Position numbers and translations under genes: made by a program
Notes under the pieces: model-generated
Seen by the model: the letters and a program-made list of their open reading frames with translations, nothing else
The model's database searches: none
What the model was told of the DNA's origin: nothing
Shown: one piece after another, positions 55,760 through 64,000 of the stretch
Numbering within the stretch: position 1 is the first letter of the stretch
Layout: every line of letters begins with the position of its first letter
Assembly (NCBI GenBank): GCA_020744425.1
Contig: JAGMUV010000001.1
Coordinates: 558,001 to 622,000, forward strand
Source of the DNA: Dactylonectria macrodidyma
Taxonomy: Eukaryota > Ascomycota > Sordariomycetes > Hypocreales > Nectriaceae
Length of the DNA stretch: 64,000 nt
Direction of reading: 5' to 3'

Positions 55760-57707
55760 GGTGGGATATCTGTGTTGGTTTCTGGTCTTGGTGTTTTTTT
55801 CTTCTCGAAACTGTCCAGCAGATCAAGGGATGCAGAATTAAACAATTAAGAGAGAGCTATGTCTCCCCTCAAAGATATCGTTCCGGTGGAGGGGGTCGGT
55901 CGGGTTGAGGTGGGGGGCGGCGCAGAAAAAGGGTTTGGGGAGCTTGATAATCGAGTTCGATATCGGATCGGGGCACGGAGGCGAGATCTCGGATCTGGGC
56001 GGTCATCGGACAACCCGAGAAAAGACCCTGGAGTTAGTTTTATAATCGCGGCGATTCGAGAAATAGCAATCTGGAATAGCAATCAGAATAAAAGACCGAG
56101 TCCTTTTTATTCCCCGCAACGATTGCAACCGTTCCGTCAAATTTCACAAGCCAGACACAACCCCTCCGAAAAGAAACCCTTCCGAAAAGAGAAAAACCAG
56201 GGTGGCTACACCAAAAACGCTCATCGCCAAACCACGGGCCACCTCGTTTTCCAGGGTCTCACACTGATGGTAGCTATCCGATGATGATTCATCAACAGAC
56301 CAACCGCATCAAACACCCGATTCCCCCGCGACAAGCTCGGGCCGATATGCCACCACTTCCCCCCTTCCAAAATTCCGCCGCTGAATGCGCCATCTGCTAG
56401 GCCACTTGCGCCATAGCGGTGACTCTTTTTCTTGCGCGACAGGAAAAAAAAAAGGGGGGGGGGGGTTGAACGAGAAGGGGGGAACCAAAGGGAATGGCGA
56501 TCGGAGGCACGTTTCTTTCTTATCTTCAGGAGAGAGATATGGAAGAAACAAATTACAAGAAAAGGAATCGAGGTTGGCTCTTGGAAGGGGGATACTGTCG
56601 TGTTTATGTGCATGTCGTTGAAGCCCCCGTCACGATGCGACACATGACGCAGCCGAGCCGAGCAACATGTACGACGAAACTGCGAATCTGCAAGTCATCT
56701 TATCTCGTGGTCCAACTGTCGCTCGTCAACCAGTCGCCTGTCGCATGTTTCGTCGGCTACGCTTTTTTTCGCCTTTCCCAAGTCTAGCTAGCCTCACTTG
56801 CATCTAGCCATGCCATGTCCGTCTTGTTTCCGCCGCCAGTCGTCATGATGCTGCTTTTTCGGATTATTCCGACTTCCGTGTTTGCATGACGCCGCACCGC
56901 CGTTTGGAGCGCATCACCCCATTTTCCTGGCACCACTCTGATAGACCTTAGTCGGAGACATGTGTCCGTGGTCTTATTATTCCGTGCGCCGGAGATGATG
57001 TATCGATACATTTTACGTTCACAAGGGTAAGACAGGAGGACCCTGTGGCATCCCAGGCTTGGTTGGAACCACCTCGCAAAGTATGGAAATCGCCGTCAAA
57101 GAACTGAATTGCATTATCTGGTCGAACCAGCCCGTAGAATAGTGGTGAGTATCTGTAACCGCAACCGTAACTTGTAAAAACAATCCTGAGAGTCGAGTTT
57201 CATCCATTTGCTCCTTTGGCTCCAGGGCATCTGCCGTAAATCATCCCATCCAGGGACAAAGGCAAAAAGAAGTATCCCTTTGCGCTGCCACGTCCATCCA
57301 AAAAGGTCCTCCCCATCATGACCCCGAAAGAAAAAAACACCATAACCGGGTCCTAGGCACCATATCCAGGTCCTAGTTTCAGCCTGCCCTGCCTTCCACG
57401 CCATGTTCCACACGCGCCCGGGCCTTGCATCGCCCCCTAACCCAGGTCCGTTCAAGAGTGCCCACAATCCCGTGTTCCAGGGACTGCGATGCAACTCTTG
57501 ACGCCCAGTGTCAGCTGCAATGCAGAACCCCCAGCAAACTTCTCGGCATGAGGCGATAGATATCGAGCGACCCTTTCAAGTCCTACCTCGGTGGATAGTA
57601 CGTCGAGATCCATCTTGTCTCCGTTGGATGCATATCTTGCTGGCACGACCCGGCGCGGACCTCACCGCCGCCGTGGCCGTATTCGTGACAGCATCGGACT
57701 CTTGCGC
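55760..57707. other. 2-kb intergenic, no gene seen
   Basis: Upstream region of the aldo/keto reductase and 3' side of the F-box/Cys-rich gene. It contains a poly-A/poly-G run near 56440-56465. Frames up to 141 codons exist without motifs. Confidence 0.4.
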
Positions 57708-59742
57708 CTAGAGACGCGTGAGGCCGCGGCCTCGAGAGACGCACCCTAAATCATTCGGTTAATATATTGATAGCCACGGACCAGGGCCGGGCCATGTGGC
57801 AACATGATGACGCCGGGGACTTACAATCACACTGCAGATATGGAGTCAGCACATTGGTCGCTCAGCGGTCCGAGTTGGGCATCGGGGAGATAAAAAAAAC
57901 TTACGAATGATTCCGACGAGCCTTCGTTATGCGTGAGGCAGTACCCGCCGCAGCACTTTTTACAGACTTTCTGCGTGCGTTGGATGCACTCGTCGCACTG
58001 ATATCGCGTGGTTAGCCGGGGGTCTGCAGCAGCCAGACAGGGAAGCAAAGTAATATGGATCCGTGAGGAATTATTCTAGAAAAAAGATGGAGCACTAACG
58101 CTTCTACCGCATTCCCAGCAGCTTCGGGAAATTCGAGGCTGTTATTCAGAAAAGCTCAACGTCAGCACATGCCATTAGAGAGGGGAGTGTATCAAGATAA
58201 TCTGCCGTCACCCTGGAAGCATCACCATGACAGCAAACATTGCATACAATTTCCAAGGGGCCGGCAAAAGCTATTTTAGCAGTGAGTCTTTTGTTTCCGG
58301 GCGGGCCCCCCGCTGTTTTTGTCAAATCCAGGGCGGGTTGTTTAAGTTCGCCTTATCTGGATGACGATGCGCGTCTGGTGGATGATCCATCGCCGATGGT
58401 GCATGGCTCACAGAGACCCTTTCGTACCTTGGATTTAGACGCCGTCCACTCCACATCCATGCTAATGCCGGCATTGTCCCAGCCGTTGTTACTCATTTCG
58501 TGGTCGACGATGATGACGCTCTCCTGCAGGCCCTGGCCGGGGAGGTAGTAGCACGACTCGCACCACCACTTGTTGCAGCACACGCAGAACCGCTCCGCAA
58601 GGCAGTCGCCGCACCGGGGGGTGAAGGCTTCGGCGCCGGGGCCAGGCATCGTTGCGGCCCGGACCGACGACGACAGAATAGGCGGCGGCGAGAGAAGCGG
58701 CAGGTTACATGGGCGGCTGGTCGCCGGATCCATGAGACCTTCGGGCGCCTTGCCGCATGATGCACACCCGCCCACAGCGAAGGTGGCCATGGCCGGCCCG
58801 CAGCCCGATGGGTGAACCGCCTGGCCATACACGGGCGAGTTGCGATGTCGCGGGCCCTGGCAGAGCATTGCGTCAAAGGCAATCAGGCCCTGGCACGCCT
58901 GCAGGCAGTTGGCCCAGTCGGGCTCCACGGGGCTGCTCGCCATCCGGCCCTTCTTGAACCACCAGGCGTCGCCCTCACCGTGGAGCGAGGCCGTGAGGGC
59001 CTTTTGGCTCTTGTGGTTCCACCCCGCGCTGATGGAAGAGTCCTGGACCTCCGCGGCGGCCGGCGCCGGGAGCAGTGCTGGGGTGTTTACAGTGTCTTTC
59101 GATCCGAGGCAGTAGATGCCCTTGAGCCGCGGCATGCCCTCTGGGCGGGTGCTGCGGCAGGCGTACGTGAGGGCGGCGCGCAGCTTGCCCTGGTTCATGT
59201 GCTTGACGTCGCGGATCGACAGCAGACGCACGCTGTAGTTCGGGTCATTGATGATTTCGTGGCACATCTCGGCCGTGACCGACAGGCCGTCGAGGATCAG
59301 CGTCTGGACATCGCGAAGGAGGTCCCGCTGTCGGAGGGTGGAGAAGACGCCCCTCAAGGGTCCAGAGTAGAAGCTGTGTGAAAGTGGAGTGAGCGGCTAG
59401 AACTAGGTACATACACTCAGTAAAACATTCAACGTACTCATCTTCAGTCAAGTAGTCGACGAGCTGGACATTGTGCCAGACCAAATCGTTGTCGACGTCC
59501 TTGGTCGTCTCAGGCTGGGCGGTCTTGACGTGGGTGAGGTCGAGGTGGCGGAAGACACCTGGTGTCTCGTAGAGCAAGGCGCGCAGGGAACGAGACGAGG
59601 CTGCGAGGCTCAGCAGGCTCGACACGGGCAGGTAGGGGATGGTGTTGCGGAGGACGAGCGAGTTGCAGAGGGCGTCGAAGAGGGTCAAGATCGGAGGTTG
59701 GATCTCTACGCGCGTGTGGTCGTCGACAATAGCTTGGTTCAT
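57708..59742 (-). CDS. F-box protein with Cys-rich C-terminus
   Basis: Proposed minus-strand exons: 59742-59438, 59373-58428, 58138-58100, 57997-57905, 57831-57825 (7 nt) and 57745-57708, giving 475 aa with phase kept throughout. Residues about 37-70 (IPYLPVSSLLSLAASSRSLR and following) are F-box-like. ILDGLSVTAEMCHEII and VRLLSIRDVKHMNQGKLRAAL continue the leucine-rich part. VGGCASCGKAPEG and CGDCLAERFCVCCNKWWCESCY are zinc-binding cysteine groups. The small 3' exons add CWECG, CDECIQRTQKVCKKCCGGYC, LTHNEG and CDWC, a layout I recall from ascomycete F-box proteins. It is probably an SCF adaptor. The 289-nt gap after 58428 is long, and the frame stays open across the donor as VRKGLCEPC, so a different junction or an early stop at 58353 is possible. 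Confidence 0.7.
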
Positions 59743-62700
59743 GTCAGGCTTTCAGAGACCCGGGGATGTAAGATGGAAGGACTGTATTAAATGATGAAGT
59801 GACGGCCCTTCTTCTACGAAGGAGGGCGATCAAGGGAGGGAGGGGGTTGGGGGGGAATATTATTTGGAAAGATGGAATAAGAAGAGGAACAAAAGAGTCG
59901 CTCGTATGGTGGACAAGGCTGCGAAGATATTCATTCATAGCTGGGCGCAGACTAATAAGACAGGTTGCGCCAACAAGGAAGCTCTAGGAGCAGGGGGGGC
60001 GTGGTGCGTGGTGTGTGAACATGGGATGGGGGGCAAGGGGTGGTGGAGGGTGGCCCATTCGCTGGAACTGGGAAAGGCATGATAATGGGATGGGGGATGA
60101 GTTGGGTTGGGTCGGTATGGGTGTGTGTGTGTGTGTCTAATGCGTATGGTGTGTGTATGATGGCATGGGGATGGGACAGGTTTAGGTTGGGATTGGGGAT
60201 ACGTACTTACAGCCGACGTGGGGAAGGGATGGGCTCAGATGGGAGGCATGGGAGATGGGGGATGGGGCATCCCAGATGAGATGCGGATTGGCGAAGCTCT
60301 AAGCCGTGGGTTTTCTCGTCCATGTTGGGGGGCGTTTCTACTCAATACGCCATCAACTGCCAAGCAGCACCACCACCAAAAGAAGCCATGATGGTCGCCG
60401 TCAGACATGATAGGCGCAACAAGGTTGCTCCTCAGGTTGGGCTGTCGGATTACACGGAGCCCCATCATGTCACGCACCCCGACTGACCAGTCACGGAGCC
60501 ATGAATTTTAGGTGGGAAACAAAACAGTCCCGGCCATAAAATCCCCCGGCCGGACCGGAGAACAAGCTGAGTGAATAATCAAATGTACCGATGGGCGACA
60601 GAAAGTGATTGATGGATGAAAGAGGTGTGGGCGGGCTTGTCTTCCAGTGGGCGTGGGACCGGCAAGGGGGGAACGACGAGAGGGGGGCGGATGGCACGGG
60701 CGGGATGGGTGTGTGCTCCGCTGTGTCTTTACTCTTTCTTTTTTTTTTTTGCCTTGTTGAGTCTTGTATGTATCAAAAAGTGTGGTTGAGAAAGAATGTG
60801 AATGTATCACTAGTGAACTAAAACTGTGTGACTCTTTTTCGAGATCGGCCCGTGGGATGCGGCGGCCCTTTCGCGGTAGGAGGTGTGGAGTTGCCCATGG
60901 CTTCTCACTCTTTTCTCTCACCGGATCTACCTTCTTTTTCGTTTCACCCGTTTCTATTCTTGCTGTTTGATCTTCAACGATGTATCTCGCCGGCTAAACC
61001 CCCCCATCTCACTAAGAATAAACACACCGACGCAATAGATTTGCTGCTGAAGGTGTCTCAGTCTTATCGCAGGTCTCCCTTTGGACCTTTGGGGGTGTCG
61101 CTGTGGGGCGAATCGGCGACTTCGACGTAATGCGATGACGGCGCATGGCCCACGCCGGACTGCTCATCGCTGACCTGGCCCCTTGATTTTTGCAAGAAGC
61201 ATGATATGTATTGTCTTGAATCATGGCTCACCACCAAAGCATGCTTCCCCAGCATTTCTCATCTGCCACCAACCGCCCATCTTGCTGCAGCGCTGTGACA
61301 AAAGGACAGGATGGCACGGAGCACCGCCGTCCCCATGAGCTAGGACCTCATTCATTCAGAGTGACAGCGAGCAGAAGCCATGGAACAGGGCGTGCTAGTG
61401 CCGCTCACATGCCTCTCTCTCCCAAGCGGCCGTATGCGAGGGCGGCGCTTCAATGAGATGCCCATTCCCTGGATGCGAGATTAGCGCCCTCGCCGCTCTT
61501 ACACGGAGCTCACTCCTCCGCTGCCCCTCAGACGTCTATCGTATTATCATGGGAATTTATGTAACGAGACTCAATAGGGGTGGGCTATGCAGTGAGCCCG
61601 TCATCGGGGAGTTTGCCATACCCGCGCCAGGCGCCGGTTTTAAATTCCTAACGCCAACGACAGACTTGATCCAATAATTAGCATTTCATAGAGTTAGATC
61701 GTGGACCCTCTCAACCTCTTTGCATACATCTCGCACCGAGGACCAAATCCACCCTAGTCGTCCACCGACCTGTCTCGGACCGAGTCTAGCGAGACCCGTT
61801 TGGACTGCCTATCCAACTTGCCAACCTCTTCTCCCAAAAGCCACCTCGCCCTGGCGCTTCCATTTGCACATATCCAGCCAATATGCCAAGCCCCTTTATT
61901 TCCTTCCTCGTACTCGTACCATTAGTATATGCTTTTCACCAATAATCTTGGCTGGTGCACTTGAAGATCGCTGACGTGGAAGTTGGCGCAATCTCCCTTA
62001 CAGCCTCAACAGCTCAGCCGAGTCGTGGCCTGCATTGATGTACTGTAGGTCTCACCCAAGCACATTTCGCCATCGAATGGTCCGCCATGAATCCGATCGG
62101 CGAGAGGGGGTTATGATGCCCAACACTTTTAGCTAGGGCTCTTTCGAAACCTCTGTGGCCAATCGTTGGATGTTTGGGTTTTGGCTTGGGGGCAAGGCCT
62201 TGGAACAGAGACTCAAACAACCCCCAAGCGGCCCACCGCAAAAGCAGCTATTCTGGGTTGTATGAGCACCACTCTCCAAAAGGTAAGCCTCAGCAGATGG
62301 AAACGACCGAGACAACCAACACAGGGAGCCACCTAGTTCCAATTATGCATAATGCTGAACCAAGACACGGACGGCCAGCCTGGTTTCAATCTCAATCCTG
62401 GTGGCATCTTTGGTCGCTAAAAGCGGCAATTGACCGCCCCACGCCGGCAAGGTGGGAACATCTTTGACCTGATCAACGTACCAGAATCCGGGGGGTCCGT
62501 CGCCGATCGAACCAAGCTCGGGCGAGTGGGGTCCATGCCGCCAAGCGACAGGTCCGCAAGCCTCATCATGGCCCAAACTGCCTGGCTCCTCCCAGCAATC
62601 CAGACGGAGCTTCTCGATATGCTTCGAGGAATCGAAAATCAAGGCCTCCTCCTCTCAAAGTGGTCTGTAGAACAACAGATTGTCCATGGTGATGGTTGTG

Positions 62701-64000
62701 GTGTTGAAAGGGAGAGGTCATGGGAAGTGAGAGGTGAGAGATGAGAGATGGGAGGCGGGAAGTGAGCTCATTCCAGCTCCCATGAAGCTTGTCCTGGATC
62801 ATGATAGCTCGACTGGCCGTCGTGGTGCCAGCACGTCTTTCGGTGCGGCGGTTCGGTTTCCCTCTTTTTGGGGGTCATGGTGGAACTAGCCTGACAAGGA
62901 TTTCGGCAAGGGGTACTTGCTGAGTCGCACAGTCCTACATCTTGACTGAGCTGCTGGCAGCGCGCGTCGTTGTCATGGCTGTGGCCGAGGGGGGGCTTCG
63001 TGCATCTAGGCATCTGTGTTGTTTCTTTTGTGGGGGAGATCTGAGGCAACGTGCGTGAAGCCACCAAGGAAAACTTTTGGAGAGAAGCACTGAAGATCGA
63101 CCGAGAGAGATACCAGACACGAGGCGAGTCGTCGACACGTTCTGGCGCTGGCTGGCTTGACCGCCATCATGACGGCGAAGACGGCCGGGCCGTTCCCCCC
63201 TACGTGGTAGGCTGGGGGTCGGGTTTCTTTCCGGCCGGCTCAACCAACTCCGTCTAGGAGCGAAGCTTGAATCCCAAGTCGGCGCCCGACGAGGGGAAGG
63301 AGACAACGCTCTGGGCTCTTGATTGCATCCCCGGGGAGTTACATGAGGGTGTGGACCGCATTACATCGGTTCGGTCGGTTCCAACGGTCTCATCGGTTCC
63401 ATCACATCGGCCGTCGTGCCTTAGTTCCGCCGCCTGGCTGTCCGCTGCCGGTGCCGAGCTGGTCTTTCTGTCCTTGTGCTGCTGAGCGGGCGGTTCTCCG
63501 CGCATGCATCCCCGGCCGCTCGATGCTGGGTCGCTACGGGGGTGGATAGATATGCACGATGCCTTTGCTGGCGAGCCATTGATTGCACCGTGGCGCCATG
63601 GGTTAGAGCTAGCAACGCAGCCCCCAGCTCAGGTCATTTCAGCCGCTTCACCTCTTGCCGGTGGAGATAATTTAGTCCGTTGCCCCCCACGTGCCCTCCC
63701 TCCCGGACCCTAGATTCACGGAAACGGGACGGGAGCTGCGAGGAGACTTACCCTAGAGCCCCAGCTGGACCCTTGGTTTTAGCACGTGACCCATTGCCCC
63801 TCCATCGCGATGCTTCCAGATTCAGGTGGCAGACTAGAACGTCACCGAATCCGCTGACTGAGCATCGCCGCGAACTTCCGCAGGCGGCAACACCGCGTCA
63901 TGATAAGTAGAACAGTCGCGTTGATAACTTTTCTGGATTTTTATCTCGACATCGCCTGTAATATGTTTTAGCTTCCTCTCATGCCTTTACGATTTTCGTC
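59743..64000. other. 4.2-kb right flank without a recognised gene
   Basis: G-rich and GT-rich sequence to about 60290, with (GT)n at 60119-60136, then mixed sequence. Frames of 100-137 codons occur on both strands. Several start only at TTG, GTG or in low-complexity runs, and none shows a family motif. Part is the F-box gene's upstream region, with a pyrimidine-rich antisense leader. The right end at 64000 may cut into the promoter of a gene outside the window. Confidence 0.45.

Noticed and set aside
62343..62744. Opposed 99- and 104-codon frames
   Set aside because: The minus frame has only a TTG start, neither frame has a motif, and they overlap fully.
1..64000. CRISPR array, operon or biosynthetic gene cluster
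   Set aside because: No regularly spaced repeats, and genes have their own promoters and introns. No PKS, NRPS or terpene synthase is present.

Overview
The window is nuclear DNA of a filamentous ascomycete (Pezizomycotina, probably Sordariomycetes). The reasons are 45-100 nt GT...AG introns with CTAAC-like branch sites, monocistronic genes on both strands, and characteristic families: a Zn2Cys6 regulator, a CFEM-less ferric reductase, a PhiA-like wall protein, a sedolisin, fungal F-box proteins and a fungal Hsp70-like ATPase. I rebuilt the exon models by hand. In each one the exon lengths sum to a multiple of three and the phase carries across every junction.

Layout. 0.9-2.0 kb: 2OG-Fe(II) oxygenase-like protein. 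2.8-3.1 kb: possible gene relic. 3.3-4.7 kb (-) and 5.2-7.6 kb (+): a divergent pair, an unknown coiled-coil protein and a 12-exon Hsp70-like ATPase. 8.8-9.6 kb: acidic/proline-rich orphan. 10.2-12.8 kb (-): LtrA-like membrane protein. 15.5-17.6 kb: Zn2Cys6 factor. 18.3-19.5 kb: Gfo/Idh/MocA dehydrogenase. 20.3-21.1 kb: conserved unknown. 21.8-26.3 kb: a complete Mutator-like (MULE) transposon. 26.4-27.8 kb: ARP6. 28.4-29.5 kb (-): MDR quinone oxidoreductase-like. 30.2-32.0 kb (-): hexose transporter, followed by about 5 kb of gene-free sequence. 38.5-41.0 kb (-): ferric reductase. 41.9-42.5 kb (-): PhiA-like secreted protein. 44.5-46.2 kb (-): F-box-like protein. 47.0-48.2 kb: decayed trinucleotide-rich tandem modules. 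49.4-51.5 kb (+) and 52.1-54.0 kb (-): convergent sedolisin and secreted beta-lactamase-fold protein. 54.6-55.8 kb (-): Ara2-like aldo/keto reductase. 57.7-59.7 kb (-): F-box/Cys-rich protein. 59.7-64 kb: no gene seen.

The most interesting items are these. (1) The MULE is 4,470 bp with 94-bp terminal inverted repeats (TIRs) and an exact 9-bp target duplication. Each TIR carries an 18-bp and a 20-bp perfect palindrome around a CACGTG. It has an intact 837-aa transposase and a second, convergent gene broken by one in-frame TAG, a layout like maize MuDR. It landed 112 bp upstream of ARP6. (2) Two abutting copies of the fungal iron-GATA motif form a 19-bp palindrome 77 bp upstream of the ferric reductase. 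(3) Three genes contain microexons of 7, 15 and 24 nt. (4) The 47-48 kb region holds antisense tandem protein modules that change frame.

There is no operon, biosynthetic cluster, rRNA, convincing tRNA or CRISPR array. Apart from the two MULE genes and the convergent sedolisin/beta-lactamase pair, neighbours show no functional link.
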